Below are positions 36,456 through 43,657 of a stretch of DNA of 43,657 nt, piece by piece. Origin of the DNA: Cyanobacteria bacterium RU_5_0 (GTDB lineage Bacteria; Cyanobacteriota; Cyanobacteriia; Elainellales; Elainellaceae); assembly GCA_012033255.1 (NCBI GenBank), contig JAAUSF010000031.1, positions 1-43,657 of the forward strand. The letters run 5' to 3'. Within the stretch, counting starts at the first letter, position 1; each line of letters opens with the position of its first letter. The translations under genes were made by a program, and so were the position numbers. Under the pieces are notes generated by a model, which saw only the letters and a list, made by a program, of their open reading frames with translations, was not told the DNA's origin and ran no database searches.

Positions 36456-37667
36456 ATGAACCTCAACTGGATTAAACCCGCCGATCGCCTGAACGCCCTA
36501 CCGCCTTATGTGTTTGCTCGTTTGGATGAGCTAAAAGTCCGGGCTAGGGAACAAGGATTGGATTTGATTGATCTGGGAATGGGTAATCCAGATGGAGCAA
36601 CGCCCCAGCCAGTCGTGGAAGCGGCGATCGAGGCGTTGCAAGATTCAGCAAATCATGGCTATCCGCCATTTGAAGGGACAGCCAGTTTCCGGCGATCGAT
36701 TACAGACTGGTATTTTCATCGCTACAATGTGGAGCTTGATCCAGGGGGCGAAGCCCTGCCACTTTTGGGGTCGAAAGAGGGATTAACCCATCTGGCATTA
36801 GCCTATGTTAACCCTGGTGATTTAGTTTTAGTGCCAAATCCATCTTATCCAGCGCATTTCCGAGGTCCATTGATTGCAGGTGGGAGGGTTCATTCGCTAC
36901 TCCTGAAGCCTGAAACCAATTGGCTGATTGATTTGACGGCAATCCCAGATTCGATCGCACAACAAGCGAAAATTCTCTACTTCAACTATCCCAGCAATCC
37001 CACGACAGCGACGGCTCCTCGCGAATTTTTTGAGGAAATCGTTGCTTTTGCCCGTAAGTATGAAATTTTACTAGTTCACGATCTATGCTACGCCGAACTC
37101 GCCTTTGATGGCTTTCACCCGACTAGCCTCTTAGAGATTCCGGGTGCTAAAGACATCGGCGTAGAGTTTCATACGATGTCCAAGACCTATAATATGGCGG
37201 GTTGGCGGGTTGGCTTTGTAGTTGGCAATCGCCATATCATTCAAGGCTTACGCACCCTGAAAACTAATCTAGACTACGGAATTTTTGCGGCATTGCAAGC
37301 AGCGGCTGAGACGGCATTGCGCTTACCCGATGTTTACCTGCATGAAGTGCAAGCCCGCTATCGCACTCGTCGAGATTTTCTGATTCAAGGATTGGCAAAG
37401 CTGGGTTGGAACATTCCCAAACCGAATGCCACGATGTATCTTTGGGTACCTTGCCCTCCCGGAGTCGGCTCTACCGATTTTGCGCTCTCGATCCTGCAAC
37501 AAACGGGGGTAGTTGTGACACCCGGAAATGCGTTTGGCTCTGGGGGGGAAGGCTATATCCGGATTAGCTTGATCGCAGAGTGCGATCGTCTTCAACACGC
37601 CCTCGATCGCTTCCAGCAAGCCAATATCCGCTATCAATCTGGACAGATGGCTCAAGTGGAAAGCTGA
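36456..37667 (+). CDS. class I/II aminotransferase, aspartate/LL-DAP-like
   Basis: A 403-residue PLP enzyme of fold type I. The PLP-Lys is in TMSKTYNMAGWRVGF. Other marks are LIDLGMGNPDGATP near the N-terminus, YFNYPSNPTTATA with the conserved Asn, and VHDLCYAELAFDGF with the PLP-contact Asp/Tyr. The profile is closest to AlaC/LL-diaminopimelate-type aminotransferases, usually annotated as aspartate aminotransferase; the substrate is uncertain. I prefer ATG 36456. It follows the alcohol dehydrogenase closely. Its 3' end overlaps the convergent AEC carrier gene by 16 bp. Confidence 0.9.
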   Translation: MNLNWIKPADRLNALPPYVFARLDELKVRAREQGLDLIDLGMGNPDGATPQPVVEAAIEALQDSANHGYPPFEGTASFRRSITDWYFHRYNVELDPGGEALPLLGSKEGLTHLALAYVNPGDLVLVPNPSYPAHFRGPLIAGGRVHSLLLKPETNWLIDLTAIPDSIAQQAKILYFNYPSNPTTATAPREFFEEIVAFARKYEILLVHDLCYAELAFDGFHPTSLLEIPGAKDIGVEFHTMSKTYNMAGWRVGFVVGNRHIIQGLRTLKTNLDYGIFAALQAAAETALRLPDVYLHEVQARYRTRRDFLIQGLAKLGWNIPKPNATMYLWVPCPPGVGSTDFALSILQQTGVVVTPGNAFGSGGEGYIRISLIAECDRLQHALDRFQQANIRYQSGQMAQVES

Positions 37668-38743
37668 GAAAAACTGCCAAATAGCCGCAGCCAAAGCGGG
37701 ATCGCCAGAAGCAACAACCCCGTCGAAACTACAATGCTACTCGCGATCAACTCGCGATCGAGTTCATATTCTTCTGCCAAAATTAATCCGGCAAATGCAC
37801 TTGGCATCCCTGACATTAACACCACTGCCAATCGAGCCTCCCCTGCTAGCCCAAACAGGGTTGTCACTAAGCCAACCAATCCAGGAATGACTAGCACTTT
37901 TAGTACTGCCGGAACGATCGCTAGCCGCAAACTCTTCCAACCCTGAAGTTGGCTGATCCGCATTCCCATCAACAATAACGCTGCCGGAATCACCAACCAA
38001 ACCGAGCCTCGAAGCCCTAATTCGACGATCGAGGGGAGCGGAACCGAATGGGTGAGAAAGCCGATCGCAAATGCCCACAACGACGGCACAGTCAATACAT
38101 CGCGCAATTGCATCCACCAGCGATTGTTGTGCAGATGGCGGCTATAGTAGCTTGCCAGGAATACGCCAATACCGTAAGTTCCAACTACATTATGCGTAAC
38201 TCCGTAAAACACAATCCAACTCAAATAAGGGGAACTCACAAAGGCGGGAGCGATCGCTAAGCCAACGAATCCGGTATTACCAATGATCGATGACAAAAGG
38301 AAACTGCCACGACGAGAGCGAGTTTCCCAAGGGGGATCTTGGAAGGGTGAAGACTGAAGGATGAAGGAGGGACGAGGGGTGGGGGAGGAAGAGAGGGCAG
38401 AGGATGAGGCAGATTGATCGGTGGCTTGAGTAGGCTGAACCCCATTTTCATCCTTCATTCTTCCGCCCTCATCCTTCCATACCGATCGCATTCCTTGAAG
38501 GATGCTCCAGGCAAGCGGGAGGGCGGTCAGCAGGGTGACGATCGTGATCAGGGGAGCCAAACTGACTTGAGCGGAAAAATCGGTTTGTCGCGCTAGTGCC
38601 AAAATTTCTAGAGGAACGCCGACCCAGTAGAGGCTGCGACCTAGAAATCGAGGTAAGGCATCAGGTAGAAAGCGAAAGGCAATCAGTCCTAGCCCTGTCC
38701 AGAGAAACAGAGGCAGATAGGCGTGAAGCAGAGTGTCTGTCAT
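37652..38743 (-). CDS. AEC-family permease with STRR-coded insert
   Basis: A 363-residue auxin-efflux-carrier-type inner-membrane transporter. About ten hydrophobic spans are visible, from YLPLFLWTGLGLIAFRFL to LIASSIVVSTGLLLLAIP, with the family segment SIIGNTGFVGLAIAPAFV and the second half LVIPGLVGLVTTLFGL. Substrates in bacteria are mostly unknown organic anions. Residues about 88-140 form an unusual hydrophilic loop (VWKDEGGRMKDENGVQ, then Ser/Pro-rich) encoded by AAGGATGA and GGGGAGG repeat DNA, absent from typical family members as I know them. The stop overlaps the aminotransferase gene by 16 bp. Confidence 0.87.
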   Translation of the reverse strand: MTDTLLHAYLPLFLWTGLGLIAFRFLPDALPRFLGRSLYWVGVPLEILALARQTDFSAQVSLAPLITIVTLLTALPLAWSILQGMRSVWKDEGGRMKDENGVQPTQATDQSASSSALSSSPTPRPSFILQSSPFQDPPWETRSRRGSFLLSSIIGNTGFVGLAIAPAFVSSPYLSWIVFYGVTHNVVGTYGIGVFLASYYSRHLHNNRWWMQLRDVLTVPSLWAFAIGFLTHSVPLPSIVELGLRGSVWLVIPAALLLMGMRISQLQGWKSLRLAIVPAVLKVLVIPGLVGLVTTLFGLAGEARLAVVLMSGMPSAFAGLILAEEYELDRELIASSIVVSTGLLLLAIPLWLRLFGSFSQLST

Positions 38744-38844
38744 TCCTGGCTGCTTGGTGAAAAATAGAGGATGGATAACATAGAGAAGTCACAACACTAT
38801 CTGCTATCCACTATCTACCATCTGCCAATCAGCTGCCACTTGCG

Positions 38845-41079
38845 CTATTCCAAAATTTCCCAACTCTGGATGCGCCATTGCCCCTCTGCTCGAACCATGG
38901 TGTAGCGTACTTGCAGTGTGGAGTCGTAGGAGGAGCTTGTGTCTAGCTGACCGTTGGTATATAGTTCACCTTTTTCTGTTACGGTTGCCTCAACTTGCGC
39001 TTCATCTGGTGTGTCTGGGTTTGCTTCAACGGCGGTCACTTCCACGCCAGAGTGTACATACGTCCAGTAGGAGTTGCCTGCTTCAACTTGCGCGGCTCTG
39101 GCTTGCCAATCGGAGAGGGCAGGTTCTGTCAAGATTTGAGACAGTTGTTCCGTATTATGGCTTTCACCGAGGGCAGCAGCTTTGGCTGAAAGCCAGGTCT
39201 GAACCAGTGTGGCGGCATTGGCAGTATCCAGGGGAGCATCAGGGGCGATCGGCGTTTCTGGTTCACTGACTACTTCTGACAGGATGGGCGCTAATTCCTG
39301 CGCTTGTGAGGCGGGTGTTCCGGCAGTTGGAGCAGGCTGAGAACGATTGCCAAAAAGCCGACTGAACAAGAAGCCGATCAGCAGGACGCTGAATACACCG
39401 ATTGCGGCGAGGAAGATGAGTCGATCGAGCCGAATAGTGTGAGTAGGCAATCGCCGTTTTTGAGCCGGATCGGCTGTATGAATCGAATCGGCCGCTTCGG
39501 GATGGCGGCGATCGGGCGGCGGAGACGATCGTTTCCCGCGTGTAGTGGGTGGAGGAGTACTGCCATTTCGACTCTCTCCGGAGGGCTGTCCCACTCGTTC
39601 GGTTTTGGGTATAGCTGTCGAGGTATCTGGAGCGATTGTGGCAGTTGTGGCAGGATTGTCCGCAAATTCAGGTTCAGAACTCCGCGTCGATCGCCGTCCG
39701 AGCGAGTGCCGAGCGTCAATGCGCGATCGCCCTTCCGATGCGACAGGTTGCCGATGCAAGGTTCCTGGTTGAGATACTGCCCACGGAGTCGCAGATTCTG
39801 GCTCGTTTGGCAATTCCTCTAGATAGGCTTGCACATCCTCATCGGCGAAATATTCCTTAAGAGATGCCTGTTTGCGAGACAAATCTCGAAAATGCGGAAA
39901 GACTTCGTTCTGGAGCCATCGTTCGCTGTAGAGACAAAGCCCTGGCAGTAGATCCGGCGCTCCTTGAGAATGCTCACGGATAAAGTCCAGCGACTCATAC
40001 TCTTGGCTCCGCTCTAAAGCGTGACTGGCTTCTTCCGTTTGTCCTAGGAGCAACGAACAGACGGCTTGCTCCAGATGTACATCTTGGCGAGTCCCTAATC
40101 GTATTAGCATTCCTTTTGCCCGGCGGATCAGAGCAGGCTGACGCTGAGCAAACCCTCGTGCTAGCAGGGCATATACGGCTAGATAAATCGCCACGGCAGA
40201 GGGACGACGGGCTTCTGCCTCAAACAGGGCTTGCTGCTCCGTTGCGGTCAGATAGCCGCGAAGCTGCTGAGTAAACCGCAAGAAATCATCCACATTCAAC
40301 CCAGACTCATCCTCGCCTGTGCCGTCAATTCCGCCCCGATCGTGTAGCATATCTTCCAGCAACTCTAGCCCTCGCCGACGGGCTGCTACCTGGCTCTCCG
40401 GTTGTGCCAGCAATTCCAGAATGCGATAGGGACGCAACTTGAATAAATCTGCCTGCATTTCGCCTCGCAGGTTCGCAAAAACACCTTCCCGCAGCAGTAA
40501 GTCTTGCCCTATTTGCAAAGATTCAGCCGCATTTTCATATTGTCCCTGCTGCCACTGTTCTCGTCCGAGTTCTAGACAGGCGAGAGAGAGCGTCAACACA
40601 ATATCTGACGAGATAATCTCTGGATTGCCAAATTGTCCACTCCTAAGACTGGGATTGCTATGGAAATACGAGTTTCCCAACCGCAGCACCAATTCGTATT
40701 CGCCCAATTCCAGCAGGATCAGTAGGGCACCCACGAATAGCTCATCTGGAATCTCAATGTTTGGCGTGTAGGGGTCGATCGCCTCATTGGTCGATCGATT
40801 ATCCGCGAATTCCTGGCTTAGCGAATCCAACGATTGCCCCATATCTAGAAGCTCATAGGACTTTGCCAGGAAACTCGCATCATAGTCCTGCCGATGGAAC
40901 GGGTCAGACAAGACAGTATACGCCTGATCAATCAGTTGTTTACGAGCAGCAATCGCCGCCTCCGAAAATTCGCGTCTAGGGAGTTGAAGAGTGCGATCGC
41001 GATGCGCCTGCTGCAATTGCTCAGCTGTCGCTTGAATCGGTAAGCCTAGAATCCGGTAATAGTCCAGCGGAATTCGCAC
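38845..41079 (-). CDS. ftn2: cell division protein Ftn2/ZipN (ARC6 homologue)
   Basis: A roughly 744-residue bitopic protein that anchors FtsZ to the membrane in cyanobacteria and is the ancestor of plastid ARC6. The N-terminus is a J-like domain (IPLDYYRILGLPIQATAEQL ... DQAYTVLSDPFHRQDYD) without an HPD triad. A long helical cytosolic region and a Ser/Pro-rich linker lead to one span near residue 555 (LIFLAAIGVFSVLLIGFLF). The C-terminal IMS/DUF4101 domain ends with VRAEGQWRIQSWEILE. I chose GTG 41079 because GGAAGG lies a few bases before it and the J-like domain then begins at once; an in-frame start at 41133 would add 18 non-conserved residues. Confidence 0.93.
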   Translation of the reverse strand: MRIPLDYYRILGLPIQATAEQLQQAHRDRTLQLPRREFSEAAIAARKQLIDQAYTVLSDPFHRQDYDASFLAKSYELLDMGQSLDSLSQEFADNRSTNEAIDPYTPNIEIPDELFVGALLILLELGEYELVLRLGNSYFHSNPSLRSGQFGNPEIISSDIVLTLSLACLELGREQWQQGQYENAAESLQIGQDLLLREGVFANLRGEMQADLFKLRPYRILELLAQPESQVAARRRGLELLEDMLHDRGGIDGTGEDESGLNVDDFLRFTQQLRGYLTATEQQALFEAEARRPSAVAIYLAVYALLARGFAQRQPALIRRAKGMLIRLGTRQDVHLEQAVCSLLLGQTEEASHALERSQEYESLDFIREHSQGAPDLLPGLCLYSERWLQNEVFPHFRDLSRKQASLKEYFADEDVQAYLEELPNEPESATPWAVSQPGTLHRQPVASEGRSRIDARHSLGRRSTRSSEPEFADNPATTATIAPDTSTAIPKTERVGQPSGESRNGSTPPPTTRGKRSSPPPDRRHPEAADSIHTADPAQKRRLPTHTIRLDRLIFLAAIGVFSVLLIGFLFSRLFGNRSQPAPTAGTPASQAQELAPILSEVVSEPETPIAPDAPLDTANAATLVQTWLSAKAAALGESHNTEQLSQILTEPALSDWQARAAQVEAGNSYWTYVHSGVEVTAVEANPDTPDEAQVEATVTEKGELYTNGQLDTSSSYDSTLQVRYTMVRAEGQWRIQSWEILE

Positions 41080-41670
41080 AATCCTTCCCCCGCAACAATT
41101 AAACTCAATCAAATACGAAAGCAGCCCTCCCACCTCACGACAGTAACTCCATCGTGGCTGGCATCATTAAAAGTGGTTGCCAAAATTCACTCCTCAGCAT
41201 AGACAAAAAATTCATAATTTACACATAAGTTTTTGCAACCTGGGAGTTCGTTTTTGTAACTCGAAATTTAACTGAATTTACTCCAAGGTTATATTCGGAC
41301 TCCCTTTATACGCAACTCTCGCTCTTATCGGGCGAATCTGACCGATTTTAATTAACAGATATAGAATAAGCAACCAAATTTCACAGGATAGACGATCGCG
41401 AACTCCAGGGCATCCCTCTAAAGTACTGAGAGAAGCATCATAGCGTTATATTTCCCAATTTAACTAAGCCATAGGGCTTTCTTGATAAAGAGAAGGAATG
41501 AACCTAATGGTCGGGGAGATGCAATGTTACCTCAGGCACACCCCCTAGCAGATGTCTTAAATGTATCTCTAACACTCTGCATTGCTTTCATCCTACCCCT
41601 TTACCAAGGAGCGAGGGAACAAATCAAAAGCGATTTCATGAGTTTGAGAACATTCACTCCTGCCTCTCTA
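41080..41670. other. long spacer upstream of ftn2 and pdhA
   Basis: No convincing gene. AT-rich sequence at about 41200-41280 probably holds promoters for the divergent ftn2 and pdhA genes, but I cannot define -10 and -35 boxes with confidence. Confidence 0.4.
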
Positions 41671-41772
41671 GTGCTTTGTCAAGCCAGATTTGATGGGGTA
41701 ATGGGGGGTGGGGGCGTTGCCCCACGCAGGGGTGAAACCCCTGCACCCCGCAAAACAAAAATGACAGACTAC
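41671..41772 (-). mobile_element. 102-bp TA-flanked MITE-like element, copy 2
   Basis: The inverted copy of the element at 31147-31248. It has the same length, the same ends (GTGCTTTGTCA at the left; TGACAGACTAC at the right) and the same internal GCAGGGGTGAAACCCCTGC hairpin. It is preceded by TA (41669-41670) and followed by TG, one base from the expected TA. Confidence 0.8.
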
Positions 41773-41995
41773 TGGTGCAATCTGGGAATATAGGTCTAGC
41801 CCTTGAGGCTTCTCAGCAATCCTCTTAGAAAACGGCTGATGTATTGAATCTTAACTAAGATCCTGGCTATGCTCATGTAATAGGTTTAGTAGATTTGCCC
41901 CTTGAAACTCTGTAACATTAAGGACTGCACCCAGTCTTTTGACCGCTAAGGTGACGTCGCTACTTGTCTAGATCGTATAAGGATACTGCGAATTC

Positions 41996-43027
41996 ATGAT
42001 TCAGGAACGGACAATCCCAACATTACCTTCTGTTAACTCCATCACACGGGATGAAGGACTTTTATTGTACGAAGACATGGTGTTAGGACGCACGTTTGAA
42101 GACAAATGTGCAGAAATGTACTATCGGGGCAAAATGTTTGGATTTGTCCACCTGTACAATGGACAGGAAGCCGTCTCAACGGGTGTAATTGGGGCAATGC
42201 GTCCGGGTAATGACTATGTGTGCAGCACCTACCGCGATCATGTGCATGCTCTTAGCGTCGGGGTTCCGGCTCGTGAAGTGATGGCAGAACTGTTTGGAAA
42301 AGCGACAGGATGCAGCAAAGGACGAGGTGGCTCAATGCACTTGTTCTCTGCCAAGCATCATCTTTTAGGGGGTTATGCCTTCATCGGCGAGGGTATTCCA
42401 GTTGCCCTGGGTGCCGCATTCCAGAGCAAATATCGCAGAGAAGTAATGGGTGATGAGACAGCCAATCAGGTGACAGCCGCCTTCTTCGGGGATGGAACCA
42501 CCAATAATGGTCAGTTTTTCGAGTGTCTAAATATGGCGGCATTGTGGAAACTGCCCATTATTTTTGTAGTGGAAAATAATAAGTGGGCGATCGGCATGGC
42601 ACATGAGAGAGCCACGTCTCAGCCAGAGATTTTCAAAAAAGCCAGTGTCTTTGATATGCCTGGAGTCGAAGTAGACGGGATGGATGTTTTGGCAGTCCGC
42701 ACAGTTGCTCAAGCTGCGATCGCCCGTGCCCGTGCAGGCGAAGGACCTACCCTGATTGAATGCCTCACCTACCGTTTCCGAGGGCACTCCCTCGCTGACC
42801 CCGACGAACTCCGCTCCAAAGCCGAAAAAGAAGCCTGGTTAGCTCGCGACCCAGTTAAGAAACTCGCAACCTATCTGCTAGACAAACAGCTAGTTGAAGC
42901 AGGAGAATTGAAGGCGATCGATCGACGTATCCAAGAAGTGGTTGATGATGCCATCAAGTTTGCCCAAGAAAGCCCCGAACCCGATCCGAGTGAGTTGTAT
43001 CGGTTTGTCTTTGCGGAAGACGAGTGA
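41996..43027 (+). CDS. pdhA: pyruvate dehydrogenase E1 component, alpha subunit
   Basis: A 343-residue thiamine-diphosphate enzyme subunit that decarboxylates pyruvate and passes acetyl to E2, making acetyl-CoA. Visible marks are [20 protein letters not shown], the active-site segment [27 protein letters not shown], and the ThDP/Mg motif starting [20 protein letters not shown] and ending in ENN. The phosphorylation-loop-like [16 protein letters not shown] is near residue 260. Length is normal. The beta subunit is not in the window. AAGGA precedes the ATG by about 12 bases. Confidence 0.96.
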   Translation: MIQERTIPTLPSVNSITRDEGLLLYEDMVLGRTFEDKCAEMYYRGKMFGFVHLYNGQEAVSTGVIGAMRPGNDYVCSTYRDHVHALSVGVPAREVMAELFGKATGCSKGRGGSMHLFSAKHHLLGGYAFIGEGIPVALGAAFQSKYRREVMGDETANQVTAAFFGDGTTNNGQFFECLNMAALWKLPIIFVVENNKWAIGMAHERATSQPEIFKKASVFDMPGVEVDGMDVLAVRTVAQAAIARARAGEGPTLIECLTYRFRGHSLADPDELRSKAEKEAWLARDPVKKLATYLLDKQLVEAGELKAIDRRIQEVVDDAIKFAQESPEPDPSELYRFVFAEDE

Positions 43028-43084
43028 GTTCAGCAACGCCTACGCATCCCTCATCCCCCTATCCCCTATCTCTCCCCCGCTCCC

Positions 43085-43342
43085 ATGCCCGACCCGATCA
43101 TGTTTCACAATGCGGATGCTTATGTGTTACTGGAACCGAGCCAACCAGAGCAGTTCTTTGCGCCTGCGGAACTATTGGAGAAGCTGAAAGCCGTTTTGGC
43201 GAAACGTCAGGATGATCTGCCGATCGATTTGCAGAAATTCTCTGATCTAGACAGGCAAGCAAAGCACTTGATGGAAACTGCCTGCGAGTTAAACGTAGAT
43301 GGCGGATATTTGCAGTGGTATGTGGTGCGATTGGAAAAATAA
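43085..43342 (+). CDS. CRR7-like small protein
   Basis: An 85-residue soluble protein resembling the chlororespiratory reduction 7 family, linked in plants to assembly of the NDH-1-type complex; the cyanobacterial role is not well known to me. Visible features are an ADAYVLLEPSQPEQFF start, a helical KLKAVLAKRQDDLP centre and a conserved-looking YLQWYVVRLEK end. It follows pdhA by 57 bp, and the spacer is a CATCCCTCATCCCCC-type repeat running right up to the ATG, with no Shine-Dalgarno sequence. Confidence 0.68.
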   Translation: MPDPIMFHNADAYVLLEPSQPEQFFAPAELLEKLKAVLAKRQDDLPIDLQKFSDLDRQAKHLMETACELNVDGGYLQWYVVRLEK

Positions 43343-43390
43343 GGAACAAGGATTGATTAATCTCTAGTTTTTATAGCCATAGTCATAATT

Positions 43391-43469
43391 GGTTAGGACA
43401 TTTTTGTGGGGCGGCGGAGCCGCCCCACAAAAATGTCCATGTCCTAACCTAACTGACTACAGCTATAGG
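43391..43469. repeat. 20-bp perfect hairpin nested in GGTTAGGAC repeat
   Basis: GGACATTTTTGTGGGGCGGC (43396-43415) is exactly complementary to 43419-43438 with a 3-base loop. Outside it, GGTTAGGAC (43391-43399) pairs with GTCCTAACC (43441-43449). The right flank to 43469 matches the GGTTAGGACAT dispersed family. It could act as a bidirectional terminator between the CRR7-like and GGDEF genes, but it looks mainly like a mobile palindrome. Confidence 0.8.
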
Positions 43470-43657
43470 TAGAAGGCGTGGCATGTCGGGTTCGTACTGA
43501 GAACCAGAATCGGACTTACACCTTCGCCAAACCCACGCGATCGCGTCCTTGTTCTTTTGCCTGGTACGAGTGCTTTGTCTGCTGCCAAAATCAGTAGCGT
43601 GGAATCTGAGTCGGGTTGAGGAGTTATGGTGGCAACTCCGAGGCTCAAGCTAACGCG
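43463..43657 (-). CDS. GGDEF-domain protein, C-terminal end only, frameshifted
   Basis: Partial: the gene runs off the window at 43657. The minus strand reads SLGVATITPQPDSDSTLLIL and then AADKAL, the usual end of a diguanylate cyclase (GGDEF) domain. The expected continuation YQAKEQGRDRVGLAKV lies in another frame and is reached by removing one base near 43567 (GGTACGAG to GGTAGAG on the plus strand), giving a stop at 43516-43518. As read, the frame instead ends at 43463. The rest of the domain and any sensor region are outside the window. The product would make cyclic di-GMP. Confidence 0.7.
   Translation of the reverse strand, partial: RVSLSLGVATITPQPDSDSTLLILAADKALVPGKRTRTRSRGFGEGVSPILVLSTNPTCHAFYL

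Noticed and set aside
41482-41793. 103-codon plus-strand frame upstream of pdhA
   Set aside because: Its second half is the MITE-like element read in frame; the first half has no recognisable features.
43391-43449. Calling the perfect hairpin a rho-independent terminator
   Set aside because: The T/A runs lie inside the stem and no T-run follows on either strand, so it is listed as a repeat.

Overview
This 43.7 kb window looks like chromosome of a filamentous cyanobacterium. The evidence is the very frequent HIP1 octamer GCGATCGC, photosystem I psaM, the cyanobacterial/plastid families Ycf51, CRR7-like, Ftn2/ARC6 and NarM, an RNase P RNA, and many heptameric short tandem repeats (STRRs). STRRs inside rnpB are best known from heterocyst-forming lineages, but nothing here fixes the genus. 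I see no prophage, CRISPR array, rRNA or tRNA gene.

Layout. 0-8 kb: cysE, then a minus-strand block of a PNPOx-like flavoprotein, a Ser/Thr kinase fused to a seven-repeat beta-helix, a multi-GAF histidine kinase and a phosphoribosyltransferase. 8.4-12.3 kb: a CysA-type ATPase, a family-5 solute-binding lipoprotein and a DppB-type permease. 12.3-14.4 kb: a small membrane protein, a possible decayed ORF, psaM and phoU. 14.9-21.5 kb: an RNase II/R-family protein, ubiX, a LapA-domain protein, a frameshifted ahcY and a DedA protein. 21.5-25.3 kb: a low-molecular-weight phosphatase, a triple DUF4278 protein with recognisable promoter and terminator, a frameshifted DUF482/GNAT acyltransferase and a RibD-C reductase. 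25.4-30.2 kb: a membrane histidine kinase, a Gfo/Idh/MocA oxidoreductase, rnc with a shifted dsRNA-binding end, and rnpB. 30.2-35.1 kb: an unknown membrane protein, narM overlapping a GT25-like glycosyltransferase, a ROK/polyphosphate glucokinase, sufU and ycf51. 35.2-43.7 kb: an Fe-type alcohol dehydrogenase, a class I aminotransferase, an AEC carrier, ftn2/zipN, pdhA, a CRR7-like gene and the tail of a GGDEF gene.

Most genes are single housekeeping or sensory units rather than one pathway. The likely functional groupings are the histidine kinase/Ser-Thr kinase pair, the ABC transporter trio, glycosyltransferase-narM, and dehydrogenase-aminotransferase.

The unusual content is mostly non-coding. 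There is a 102-bp TA-flanked MITE-like element in two inverted copies, a 205-bp MITE-like element with about 45-bp inverted ends, a 122-bp element bounded by 16-bp perfect inverted repeats, and several dispersed palindromic families. Many different heptamer arrays sit against start codons, invade rnpB and are translated inside several proteins. Four genes carry single-base indels. Two of these share the same CTGGC to CTGC context, so assembly error must be excluded before they are called pseudogenes.
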